64,000 nt of DNA from Acidimicrobiales bacterium (GTDB lineage Bacteria > Actinomycetota > Acidimicrobiia > Acidimicrobiales > SKKL01). Of the stretch, positions 8,808-19,765 are shown piece after piece. Position 1 is the first letter of the stretch. Every line of letters starts with the position of its first letter. Under the pieces are notes generated by a model. The model saw only the letters and a list, made by a program, of their open reading frames with translations, was not told where the DNA came from and did not search any database. Both the position numbers and the translations under genes were made by a program. The stretch is taken from positions 62,001-126,000 of the forward strand of contig JAXHLR010000008.1 in NCBI GenBank assembly GCA_034521975.1. Direction: 5' to 3'.

Positions 8808-11800
8808 TCAGGCCTTCTCGAGCGGGGCCCAGGCCAGCAGCAGGCGCTTCTCGCCCACCGACGGGAACCGCACCGTGGCTTCGGCTTTGTCTCCTTGGCC
8901 CTCGATGTCGAGGATGACGCCCTCGCCCCAGGAGTTGTGGCGCACGTCGTCGCCCACCTTCAGCCCGAGCCGGTCGGCGCCCCGCAGGTTCGGCCCGGCC
9001 GGGGCCATGGCCTGGTCGACCACCCGCTCGCGGTTGGCCGCGATCCGACCCTGACCCCGGGATCCACCACCGGACCCGAACCAGCCCGACGACCCGTCTC
9101 CCCGCCCTCGTCGACGAGTCGGGCGCTCGTCGGCCTCGACCAACTCGTCGGGGATCTCATCGAGGAACCTGCTGGGTGGGTTGTACTGGGTGGACCCGAA
9201 CAGGGTGCGGCACCAGGCGTGGGTGAGGTAGAGCCGCTGCTGGGCCCGGGTGATGCCCACGTAAGCGAGGCGCCGCTCCTCCTCCATCTGTTCGGGCTCG
9301 CCGATGGAGCGCAGGTGGGGGAACACGCCGTCTTCCAGTCCGATCAGGAACACCACGGGAAACTCCAGACCCTTGGCGGCGTGCAGCGTCATCAGCACCA
9401 CCGACGACGCGTCGTCGGCATCGTCGAGCTCGTCGGTGTCGGCCACCAGGCTCACCTGTTCGAGGAAGTCCTCGACGGTGTCGAACTCCTGGGCGTTGCC
9501 GACCAGCTCGGCCAGGTTCTCCAGTCGGCCGTCGGCCTCGATCGAGTGCTCGGCCTGCAGCTCGGCGACGTAGCCGGTGCGGTCGAGGATGGCCGACAGC
9601 ACCATCTCGGGGCCTTCGTGGCGGGCTTGGTCGAGCTCGTCGAGCATCTCGAGGAACGACTCGATGCCCTTGGTGGCGCGTCCGCTCACCCCGGCGTCGT
9701 CGGCCCGGCGCAGCGCGTCGACGAAGGTCATGTCGCGGGCCTGGGCGTAGAGGTCGAGCTTGGCGACCGAGCTGTCGCCGATGCCCCGCTTGGGCACGTT
9801 GAGGATCCGCTTGATGTTGACCTCGTCTTGGGGGTTCACCACCGCCCGCAGGTAGGCGAGGGCGTCCTTCACCTCGCGCCGGTCGTAGAAGCGGGTACCG
9901 CCGATGACCTTGTAGGGGATGCCCGAGCGCATGAGGTGCTCCTCGAGCACCCGGCTCTGGGCGTTGGTGCGGTAGAAGACCGCGACGTCGCCCCACCGGA
10001 TCTCGCCCTCGTCGTGCAGGCGGGACATCTCGTGGGTGACCCACTGGCCCTCGTCGGCTTCGTCGTCGGCGTGGTACCGGCGGATCTTCGGGCCACCGTG
10101 CTGGTCGCTCCACAGCTCCTTGGGCTTGCGGCCGAAGTTGTTGGCGATGACCGCGTTGGCGGCGTCGAGGATCGTCTGGGTCGACCGGTAGTTCTGCTCG
10201 AGCAGGACCACGGTGGTGTCGGGGAACGCGTCCTCGAACTCGAGGATGTTGCGGATGTCGGCCCCCCGAAAGGCATAGATGCTGTTGTGAACCAGCACTC
10301 CGTCGGCCACATAGGTGTGGGTGGGCTCGACCTCGAGATCGTGGACGGGGCCGTCATAGTCGAAGCATTCGACCGACTCGACCGCGTGGTCGCACATGGA
10401 TCCGTCAGCGTCGGGTATGAGCACCCGCATACCGGGTCGGAGGTTGGCGATCGGCGCGATGTCATAGACGGTGCCGCCGAGCGCAACACGGCGCCGGATC
10501 TCCATGTCGCCGACGGCGGCGAGCTCATGAGCCAGTCCCACCGCCTCGCGGTAGTCGCCCACCACCGTTGCCCGGTCCCCGGTCTCGACGACATGCCCAC
10601 CTGACTCGGCGTCCGAGAACATGGTCAGGCTGGCCACACGGCGGCTGTCTGGCATCGCGTGAGGGAACTCGAGATGCAGGTCGAGATCGTCGATGAGCGC
10701 CTTGGCCCGTGACGTCGTGTCGAGCTCGAGGTAGAGGCGGTCGATCTGTTCGTCGTCCATCGCCAGTGATCGGCCGCCACCGTGGAAGCACACGGTCGGC
10801 AGTCCGTACTCGGCTGCAAACCATGACTCCCAGTAGCCGGCCTCGCCGCGGGAATCACAGACCCGGAGGATCCAGAGCTTGTCGGCGTGCTCCTGGTTCA
10901 CACGGACCCGTACCCCTGGGTCTGACCGTCCGGCGCGAGCAGGTCGTTCGCTCATCGCCTGGCCGATCCGGAATCCACGGTCGGCCCGATACATGAGGTA
11001 CACGACGAAGCGACCTGGACCCAGCGATGAGTCGAGCGGGACGAGATGATGCGGGGTCCCGACGATCGTCTGACCACCAGCGGTCACCTCATAGACCCTG
11101 CCCTGGTAGTGGCGAAGGGGTGCAGCCGAGACGACACTCGGCCGCAGGACTCCCCTACCGTCGGCTCCGAGAACGGAGTCACCGGTTTCGAGCTCCTCGA
11201 TGGGACGATCACCCGCTGGGGTGGCGATGAGCGTTCCCGGGAGTAAGCACTGGTCGCTGTCGCCCACCACGCAGACGTTGCGATGGTCGGAGGCGAGGGC
11301 GAGCACCAGGTCGTTCTGGACCTTGTTGGTGTCCTGGTACTCGTCGACGAGGATGTGCTTGAAGCGGCGCTGGTAGTGCCCGAGCACGTCGGGGTGCTCG
11401 CGGAACAGCCTCACGGCGTTGAGCAACAGGTCGTCGAAGTCCATGGCGCCGGCCCGCCGCATGCGGAGCTGGTACTCGGCGAACACGTCGGCGATGCGCT
11501 TCTCGAACGGCCCTTGGGCCCGTTCGGCGTAGTCGCCGGCGTCGAGGCCGTCGTTCTTGCTGGCCGAGATCGTGGCCTGCACCTGGCGAGGCGGGAAGCG
11601 CTTGGTGTCGATGTTGAGGTCGCGGAGCACATAGGTGACCAGGCGCACCGAGTCGGCCTGGTCGTAGATGGTGAACGACGAGGGGAAGCCCAACCGGTCG
11701 GCGTCACGGCGCAGGATGCGCACGCACGCGGAGTGGAAGGTGGACACCCACATCTTCTGCGCGACCGGTCCAACCAGCTTGGCCACCCGCTGCTTCATCT

Positions 11801-12038
11801 CGGCTGCGGCCTTGTTGGTGAAGGTGATGGCGAGGATCTCGAAGGGTGAGACCTGGTCGTCGGCGATGAGATGGGCGATGCGGGCGGTGAGCACCCGGGT
11901 CTTGCCCGATCCGGCACCGGCCACCACCAGCAGCGGTCCGTCGCGGTGGGTGACGGCGTCGAGCTGGGCGGGGTTCAGCCCCGCGAGCAGCTCATCGGAC
12001 TGGGACGGCGGCGCGCCGGCGGCGAAGGGATCGGACAT
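8808..12038 (-). CDS. pcrA: UvrD/PcrA family ATP-dependent DNA helicase precursor containing an intein
   Basis: 1076-residue precursor. After removal of a 322-residue intein (residues 264-585) the mature helicase is about 754 residues, a normal PcrA/UvrD size. Helicase motifs: Q-motif region LNPAQLDAVTHRDGPLLV, Walker A GAGSGKT (41-47), ITFTNKAAAEMK (Ia), DEYQDTN (II, about 232-238), GDSDQ/SIYAFRGADI (III, split by the intein), LEQNYRS (IV), VVLMTLHAAKGLEFPVVF (V) and EERRLAYVGITRAQQRL (VI). The C-terminal Tudor-like tail VRHNSWGEGVILD is present. PcrA unwinds DNA in nucleotide excision repair and replication. No Shine-Dalgarno is obvious before the ATG; a TACGAT box lies 9 bases upstream, so a near-leaderless mRNA is possible. 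Confidence 0.95.
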   Translation of the reverse strand: MSDPFAAGAPPSQSDELLAGLNPAQLDAVTHRDGPLLVVAGAGSGKTRVLTARIAHLIADDQVSPFEILAITFTNKAAAEMKQRVAKLVGPVAQKMWVSTFHSACVRILRRDADRLGFPSSFTIYDQADSVRLVTYVLRDLNIDTKRFPPRQVQATISASKNDGLDAGDYAERAQGPFEKRIADVFAEYQLRMRRAGAMDFDDLLLNAVRLFREHPDVLGHYQRRFKHILVDEYQDTNKVQNDLVLALASDHRNVCVVGDSDQCLLPGTLIATPAGDRPIEELETGDSVLGADGRGVLRPSVVSAAPLRHYQGRVYEVTAGGQTIVGTPHHLVPLDSSLGPGRFVVYLMYRADRGFRIGQAMSERPARAGRSDPGVRVRVNQEHADKLWILRVCDSRGEAGYWESWFAAEYGLPTVCFHGGGRSLAMDDEQIDRLYLELDTTSRAKALIDDLDLHLEFPHAMPDSRRVASLTMFSDAESGGHVVETGDRATVVGDYREAVGLAHELAAVGDMEIRRRVALGGTVYDIAPIANLRPGMRVLIPDADGSMCDHAVESVECFDYDGPVHDLEVEPTHTYVADGVLVHNSIYAFRGADIRNILEFEDAFPDTTVVLLEQNYRSTQTILDAANAVIANNFGRKPKELWSDQHGGPKIRRYHADDEADEGQWVTHEMSRLHDEGEIRWGDVAVFYRTNAQSRVLEEHLMRSGIPYKVIGGTRFYDRREVKDALAYLRAVVNPQDEVNIKRILNVPKRGIGDSSVAKLDLYAQARDMTFVDALRRADDAGVSGRATKGIESFLEMLDELDQARHEGPEMVLSAILDRTGYVAELQAEHSIEADGRLENLAELVGNAQEFDTVEDFLEQVSLVADTDELDDADDASSVVLMTLHAAKGLEFPVVFLIGLEDGVFPHLRSIGEPEQMEEERRLAYVGITRAQQRLYLTHAWCRTLFGSTQYNPPSRFLDEIPDELVEADERPTRRRGRGDGSSGWFGSGGGSRGQGRIAANRERVVDQAMAPAGPNLRGADRLGLKVGDDVRHNSWGEGVILDIEGQGDKAEATVRFPSVGEKRLLLAWAPLEKA
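10284..11249 (-). mobile_element. Intein inside helicase motif III, with a GIY-YIG-like central domain
   Basis: 322-residue intein inserted between Gln and Ser of the motif III sequence GDSDQ/SIYAFRGA. Splicing blocks: N-terminal Cys1 in block A (CLLPGTLIATPAGDRPIEEL), block B with GTPHHLVP (TxxH-type His), block F VHDLEVEPTHTYVADG, and block G VLVHN with the terminal His-Asn, followed by extein Ser. All residues for splicing are intact. No LAGLIDADG or HNH signature is visible. Intein residues 81-150 instead read FVVYLMYRADRGFRIGQ, then an Arg-rich stretch, NQEH and GYWESWFAAEYGLPT, which match the layout of GIY-YIG nucleases. Confidence 0.92.
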
Positions 12039-12107
12039 CGTGTGTCGATCGTACCGGTGCCCAGCGACGGCGGAGCCGTCCTCGTGTGGCTGGGCCCGAC
12101 TCGGCGC

Positions 12108-12338
12108 TCACGTACCGCTGGCGATCGTTTCGGCGATGCGGCGAACCTCGTCGAGTGCCCGATGCCGGTGGCGGGGATCGGTCAGGGGTTCGCGCTGGAT
12201 CGCGACCCCATCGATGAGACCGGTGATGAGCATGGACCGGAACCGGCACTCGGCTGGGGTGGCAGACGGGTCGATCTCCTGCACGAACGCCGCCACATCG
12301 CCCTGGAACGGTGACCTATCATCGGGGATGGCAACCAT
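12108..12338 (-). pseudogene. Probable C-terminal remnant of a TetR-type regulator
   Basis: A 76-codon reading frame whose last 50 residues (RSMLITGLIDGVAIQREPL and then ALDEVRRIAETIA) resemble the ligand-binding C-terminal helices of TetR-family repressors. No helix-turn-helix domain is encoded upstream; within about 45 bases the DNA becomes the divergent start region of the F420-type oxidoreductase. No good ribosome site precedes the ATG. It is most likely the stub of a repressor that once faced the oxidoreductase gene. A free-standing small protein is the alternative. Confidence 0.45.
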
Positions 12339-12383
12339 GACCGAAGCACAGCGGCAGGTGGCGTGGCCGGTACACCTGCGGCC

Positions 12384-13316
12384 ATGACGACACCGTTTCG
12401 GTTCGGAGTGCAAGCCGGCGGACCCGCCGACGCGCGGGGGTGGGCCGAGCTGGCCCGCAAGGCCGAGGACCTCGGGGTGTCGACCCTCACCGTGGCCGAC
12501 CACCTCGACGACCAGCTCGCGCCCGTCGCCGCGATCATGGCCGCGGCGACCGCCACCACGACGCTGAGGGTGGGGGCGTTGGTGTTCTGCAACGACTACC
12601 GGCATCCGGTGGTGCTCGCCAAGGAGGCGGCCACGATCGACGTGCTGTCCGAGGGTCGCCTGGAGATGGGGCTCGGTGCCGGATGGATGACCACCGACTA
12701 CGAGCAGTCCGGCATCCGCCTCGATCCACCCGGGGCCCGCATCGACCGCTTGGAGGAGGCGGTCGCCGTCGTCAAGGGCCTGTTCGGCGACGGTCAGGTG
12801 ACCCACACCGGCTCCCACTACCGGATCGACGGCCTCGAGGGGACCCCCAAGCCGATCCAGCGGCCCCACCCGCCCCTGCTGATCGGTGGCGGCGGCAGGC
12901 GGGTGCTCTCGCTCGCCGCCCGCGAGGCCGACATCGTCGGCATCAACGTCAACCTGGCCGGAGGGACCATCGACGCCGGCGTCGGCCCGAACGCGACCGT
13001 CGACGCGACCGACGAGAAGATCGGCTGGATCCGCGACGCCGCCGGGAACCGGTTCGACGACCTCGAGCTCCAGGTGAGGGTGCACGTCGCCGCGGTCACC
13101 GAGGACCGTCACGGCTTGGCCGCGGCGATGGGTCCCGCCCTCGGCCTCAGCCCCGACGCCGCCCTCGCCAGTCCTCACGCCCTCGCCGGGACCGAGGACG
13201 AGATCGTCGAGACGCTGCTCGAACGCCGCGAGCGCTGGGGGATCTCCTACATCGGCATCAGCGCCGCCGAGCTCGACGATATGGCGCCGGTGATCGCCCG
13301 CCTCACCGGGACCTGA
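12384..13316 (+). CDS. LLM-class (luciferase-like) F420-dependent oxidoreductase
   Basis: 310-residue TIM-barrel flavin/F420 oxidoreductase: FRFGVQAGGPADARGWAELA at the N-terminus, LTVADHLDDQ (strand beta-2/3 loop), GLGAGWMTTDYEQSGI, RPHPPLLIGGGGRRVL and the C-terminal LLERRERWGISYIGI are characteristic of the actinobacterial TIGR03621-like subgroup. Such enzymes usually use reduced F420 or FMN; the substrate is not predictable. The ATG at 12384 gives the canonical N-terminus. It diverges from a probable TetR remnant and converges on guaA, with a hairpin between. Confidence 0.88.
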   Translation: MTTPFRFGVQAGGPADARGWAELARKAEDLGVSTLTVADHLDDQLAPVAAIMAAATATTTLRVGALVFCNDYRHPVVLAKEAATIDVLSEGRLEMGLGAGWMTTDYEQSGIRLDPPGARIDRLEEAVAVVKGLFGDGQVTHTGSHYRIDGLEGTPKPIQRPHPPLLIGGGGRRVLSLAAREADIVGINVNLAGGTIDAGVGPNATVDATDEKIGWIRDAAGNRFDDLELQVRVHVAAVTEDRHGLAAAMGPALGLSPDAALASPHALAGTEDEIVETLLERRERWGISYIGISAAELDDMAPVIARLTGT

Positions 13317-13320
13317 GCCA

Positions 13321-13367
13321 CTCTGCCGGCAGAAACGACCCGGGGAGGGTGCTCCCCGCCGGCAGAG
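13321..13367. terminator. Bidirectional hairpin between convergent genes
   Basis: CTCTGCCGG (13321-13329) pairs with CCGGCAGAG (13359-13367), with an inner CGGGGA/TCCCCG stem (13341-13346 with 13353-13358). It lies between the stop codons of the oxidoreductase gene and guaA and could terminate both. There is no T-tract, so folding energy is the only support. Confidence 0.55.
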
Positions 13368-13392
13368 CTCGCTCACACCGGGCTGGCGCCGC

Positions 13393-14937
13393 CTACTCCC
13401 ACTCGATGGTGCCGGGGGGCTTGGAGGTGATGTCGTAGGCGACCCGGTTGATGCCGTCGACCTCGTTGATGATGCGGCTCGACAGCTTCTCCAACAGCTC
13501 GTAGGGCAGCCGGGCCCAGTCGGCGGTCATGGCATCGTCGCTGGTGACGGCCCTGATGACGACCGGATGCCCGTAGGTGCGCTCGTCGCCCATGACCCCC
13601 ACCGAACGCACGTCGGCCAGCAGCACGGCGAACACCTGCCAGATCTCGCGGTCGAGACCGGCCTTGTGGATCTCCTCGCGGACGATGGCGTCGGCCTTGC
13701 GCAACAGATCGGCCCGCTCCTTTGTGACCTCGCCGATGATGCGAACCCCCAGCCCCGGCCCGGGAAACGGCTGACGCCACACGATCTCCTCGGGGAGCCC
13801 GAGCTCCTCGCCCACGCGCCGGACCTCGTCCTTGAACAGCGACCGCAGCGGTTCGATCAGCTCGAAGTCCATGTCGTCGGGAAGACCACCGACGTTGTGG
13901 TGCGACTTGATCTTGGCGGCGTCGGGGGTGCCGGACTCGATGACGTCGGGGTAGAGGGTGCCCTGCACCAGGAACTTGGCGTCGGTGAGCCCCCCAGCAG
14001 CATGCTCGAACTCGCGGATGAACCGCTCGCCGATGGCTTTGCGCTTCTCCTCGGGATCGGTGATGCCGACAAGACGCTCGAAGAACCGGTCGGCGGCCCG
14101 CACGTGGACCAGCTCGATGCCCTGGTGGCGCTGGAAGGTGTCGACCACCTGATCGGACTCACCCTGGCGCATGAGGCCGGTGTCGACGTAGACGCAGGTG
14201 AGCTGGGGTCCGATCGCCTTGTGCACCAGGGCGGCGGCGACCGCTGAGTCGACCCCGCCGGACAACCCGCAGATCACGCGCTCGGACCCCACCTGCTTGC
14301 GGATCTCCTCGATCTGGGTCTCGATGATGGAGGTCATGGTCCACGTGGGTGGGCAATCGGCCAGCTCGTGGAGGAACCGCTTCAACAGATCTTGACCGTA
14401 GGGCGTGTGGGCGACCTCGGGGTGGTACTGCACGCCGAAGATGCGCCGCTCGGCGGACTCGAACACCGCCGCCGGGGTCTCGGGGGTGGACGCGGTGGCC
14501 ACGAAGCCGTCGGGTGCCCGGCTGATGGAGTCGAAGTGGCTCATCCACACGACCTGGGAGTCGGGCTGGTCGTGGCCGAACAGCACCGACTCGCTTCCGA
14601 CCGCCAGATCGGTGCGGCCGTACTCGCCCCTGCCGGTCTTGGACACCTCGCCACCGAGGTCGCGGGCGATGAGCTGCGCCCCGTAGCAGATGCCGAACAG
14701 CGGGATTCCGAGGTCGTAGACGTCGGGGTCGATCGACGGCGCGCCCGCGACGTGGACGGACTTGGGACCCCCGCTGAGGATGATCGCCGCGGGCTGGTGT
14801 CGGGCGATCTCGGCCGCGGTGGTGGTGTGGGGGACGATCTCGCTGTAGACGTGGGCGTCGCGCACCCGGCGGGCGATGAGTTGCGCGTACTGCGCGCCGA
14901 AGTCGACGACGAGGACGGTGTCGAAGTGGTCGGTCAC
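13393..14937 (-). CDS. guaA: GMP synthase (glutamine-hydrolysing)
   Basis: 514-residue enzyme converting XMP to GMP with ATP and glutamine. The class I amidotransferase domain has Cys84 in GICYGAQ and the His172/Glu174 pair in QYHPEVAHT. The synthetase domain has the PP-loop [17 protein letters not shown] and the C-terminal dimerisation segment ending [18 protein letters not shown]. All catalytic residues are present and the length is typical. It begins two bases after the guaB stop, as the last gene of the guaB3-guaB-guaA operon. Confidence 0.97.
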   Translation of the reverse strand: MTDHFDTVLVVDFGAQYAQLIARRVRDAHVYSEIVPHTTTAAEIARHQPAAIILSGGPKSVHVAGAPSIDPDVYDLGIPLFGICYGAQLIARDLGGEVSKTGRGEYGRTDLAVGSESVLFGHDQPDSQVVWMSHFDSISRAPDGFVATASTPETPAAVFESAERRIFGVQYHPEVAHTPYGQDLLKRFLHELADCPPTWTMTSIIETQIEEIRKQVGSERVICGLSGGVDSAVAAALVHKAIGPQLTCVYVDTGLMRQGESDQVVDTFQRHQGIELVHVRAADRFFERLVGITDPEEKRKAIGERFIREFEHAAGGLTDAKFLVQGTLYPDVIESGTPDAAKIKSHHNVGGLPDDMDFELIEPLRSLFKDEVRRVGEELGLPEEIVWRQPFPGPGLGVRIIGEVTKERADLLRKADAIVREEIHKAGLDREIWQVFAVLLADVRSVGVMGDERTYGHPVVIRAVTSDDAMTADWARLPYELLEKLSSRIINEVDGINRVAYDITSKPPGTIEWE

Positions 14938-14939
14938 GC

Positions 14940-17687
<2,748 letters not shown>

Positions 17688-18080
17688 TCAGCGGCCGGTA
17701 ACCGAGCGGAACAGCTGGCGGGCGACCGCCGCGTTCATCTCGTACATGGCCTTGGAGCCGGCGCCCGACACCTTCTTCACCAGACCTCCGTCGGTGGCGG
17801 TCTCGAGGGCGTCGAGCCCGGACAGGACCGCGTCGCGAGTGGTGTCGGTGGCCTGATACCCCATGGCAGTGAGGGCCTTCACGACATCGGACTGGGCCAC
17901 CGGGCCCGGCGCCGACGCGGCGATGATCCGCAGCGCGTCCTTGGTGAGCTCGGCACCCTGGGTGATGGCGTCGACCGGGGTGAGCACCTCGTCCTGCCGG
18001 CCGTCGACCGATGCGAGCCAGCGCCGAACCTTCGCCACGATCTCGGCATGGGTCTCGCCTTCGAAGCTCAAGCTCGGCAT
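17688..18080 (-). CDS. Small conserved helical protein, unknown function
   Basis: 130 residues, starting MPSLSFEGETHAEIVAKVRRWL. The central part (EVLTPVDAITQGAELTKDAL to DVVKALTAMGYQATDTTRDAVLSGLDALE) has the helix spacing of a winged-helix fold, and no signal peptide or membrane helix is visible. I do not recognise a named family. It lies 9 bases downstream of the decarboxylase gene on the same strand and is probably co-transcribed with it. Confidence 0.7.
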   Translation of the reverse strand: MPSLSFEGETHAEIVAKVRRWLASVDGRQDEVLTPVDAITQGAELTKDALRIIAASAPGPVAQSDVVKALTAMGYQATDTTRDAVLSGLDALETATDGGLVKKVSGAGSKAMYEMNAAVARQLFRSVTGR

Positions 18081-18089
18081 GGTGAGACG

Positions 18090-19583
18090 CTACTCCTCTG
18101 CGTCCTCTGCGCCCTCTGCGGTGGGCGCGACCTGGGGTCCCGAACGTCGGGCCAGCTCCGTGCCGGAGGCGGCATCGCTCAGCAGCTGCCACAACCGGTC
18201 GACGTGGGCGATCTCAGTCGTGGTCTGGCCGACCGAGGCCCGGATGACCAGTTCGCCGTCGATCCGGGTGTGGGTGAGCAACGCCTGACCCGAGGCGTTC
18301 ACCGCGTCGAGAATGCGCCGGGTCTCGTCCTCGCCGACGGCCGAGCGGAGACAGACGAGGTTGAGCCGGCAGGGAGCGGCGAGGACGAAGCGATCGTCGG
18401 CCTCGACCCGTCCTGCCAGCCGGCCGGCCAGCTCGACGTGGCGGGCGACGTGGTGGCGCAACCCCTCGGCGCCGTAGTGGCGGATCACGAACCACAGCTT
18501 CAGCGCGCGGAAGCGTCGACCGAGCGGGATCTGCCAGTCGCGATAGTCGATCACCTCGCCGGTGCTGGTCGCCGCGTTGCGGAGGTACTCCGGCACCACG
18601 CTGAGGGCCTCGATCAGCGGCTGACGGTCGGCGACGTAGAGGCAGTCGCAGTCGAAGTTGGTGAACAACCACTTGTGGGGATCGAAGCACCACGAGTCGA
18701 CGCGGTCGAGCCCGTCGTTGACCCACCGCAGCTCGGGCACGACCCCGGCGGCGCCGGCCATGGCGGCATCGACGTGGAGCCACGTGCGGTGCTGAGCGCA
18801 GACGGCGGCGATCATCGGCACGGGGTCGAAGGCCATCGTGGAGGTCGTTCCGGCCGTGGCGCAGACGAAGAACGGGCGGCGGCCCGCCGCCCAATCCTCG
18901 GCGATGAGCGCGGAGAGGTGCTCGGGCGACATGGCGAGGTCGTTGTCGGTGTCGACCACGCGCAGCTGACCCGGCCGGAACCCGGCAATGGCGAAGGCCT
19001 TCTCGACCGCGGAGTGCGCTTCGCGAGATGCATAGCCCACGAGCTCGGACAACATGTCGGCACCACCGGCCCGCTGCCGGGCGGCCAGCACGGCGCAGAG
19101 GATGGCGCTCGAGGCGCTGTCGGCGATGACGCCGCCGCCGGGGCCGTCGGACCGGAACGTGGTGGGGAGCCCCAACAGCTCGATCATCCAGTCGAGCACG
19201 TGGCTCTCGAGCTCGGTGCACGCCGGGCTCGTGGCCCAGAGCATCCCTTGCACGCCGAGCCCGGCCGACAACAGCTCGCCGAGCACCGACGGGCCCGACG
19301 AGTTCGCCGGGAAGTACCCGAAGAAGTCCGGGGACTGCCAGTGGACGACTCCCGGCATGATGAGCGACTCGACGTCGGCGAGCACGTCCTCGAACGGTTC
19401 CGGTCCGGCCGGGGGGTGGGCGGGCAGCTGCGACCTGATCTCCCCCGGTGCCACGGTCGAGCCGACCGGCCGGTCCTCGATCGTCTCGAGGTAGGACGCG
19501 ATCCAATCGACGACCCGGTACCCGTGCCGGCGAAGCTCATCGGGGGTCATGTGGTAGCTGTCGGGTCGGCCTTGTGATGTCAC
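18090..19583 (-). CDS. PLP-dependent aromatic-L-amino-acid decarboxylase family
   Basis: 497-residue group II pyridoxal-phosphate decarboxylase. Features: HMTPDELRRHGYRVVDWIASYLE N-terminus, PGVVHWQSPDFFGYFPANSS, cofactor-contact ATAGTTSTMAFDPV, LHVDAAMAG (the Asp-Ala pair that contacts PLP) and the Schiff-base lysine in SWCFDPHKWLFTNFDCDCLYV. Family members decarboxylate Trp, Dopa, Tyr or Phe; substrate specificity is not readable here. The start is set at a GTG at 19583 because the conserved HM lies just before the ATG at 19550, but that ATG remains possible. The C-terminus ends in an acidic tail (EGAEDAEE). Confidence 0.9.
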   Translation of the reverse strand: MTSQGRPDSYHMTPDELRRHGYRVVDWIASYLETIEDRPVGSTVAPGEIRSQLPAHPPAGPEPFEDVLADVESLIMPGVVHWQSPDFFGYFPANSSGPSVLGELLSAGLGVQGMLWATSPACTELESHVLDWMIELLGLPTTFRSDGPGGGVIADSASSAILCAVLAARQRAGGADMLSELVGYASREAHSAVEKAFAIAGFRPGQLRVVDTDNDLAMSPEHLSALIAEDWAAGRRPFFVCATAGTTSTMAFDPVPMIAAVCAQHRTWLHVDAAMAGAAGVVPELRWVNDGLDRVDSWCFDPHKWLFTNFDCDCLYVADRQPLIEALSVVPEYLRNAATSTGEVIDYRDWQIPLGRRFRALKLWFVIRHYGAEGLRHHVARHVELAGRLAGRVEADDRFVLAAPCRLNLVCLRSAVGEDETRRILDAVNASGQALLTHTRIDGELVIRASVGQTTTEIAHVDRLWQLLSDAASGTELARRSGPQVAPTAEGAEDAEE

Positions 19584-19765
19584 ATTCGGGATGCTAGGAC
19601 CATCTGCCGGATGCGCACCGCAGGCGGCTTGTTGACAGCATGGCAACGGGCTACGGTGACGTCCGCGTGTGGCAGGGGTCACACGCTCACCCACCCGCGC
19701 AGGGTGGCCGGCGCCCGCCGGATCGAGCACCAAGGTAGAACGTCCACACTGGGGGAATCACACAC

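Noticed and set aside
19632-19657. TTGACA plus TACGGT as promoter of the ABC cassette
   Set aside because: The spacer is only 14 bases, too short for a normal sigma-70 promoter; not supported.
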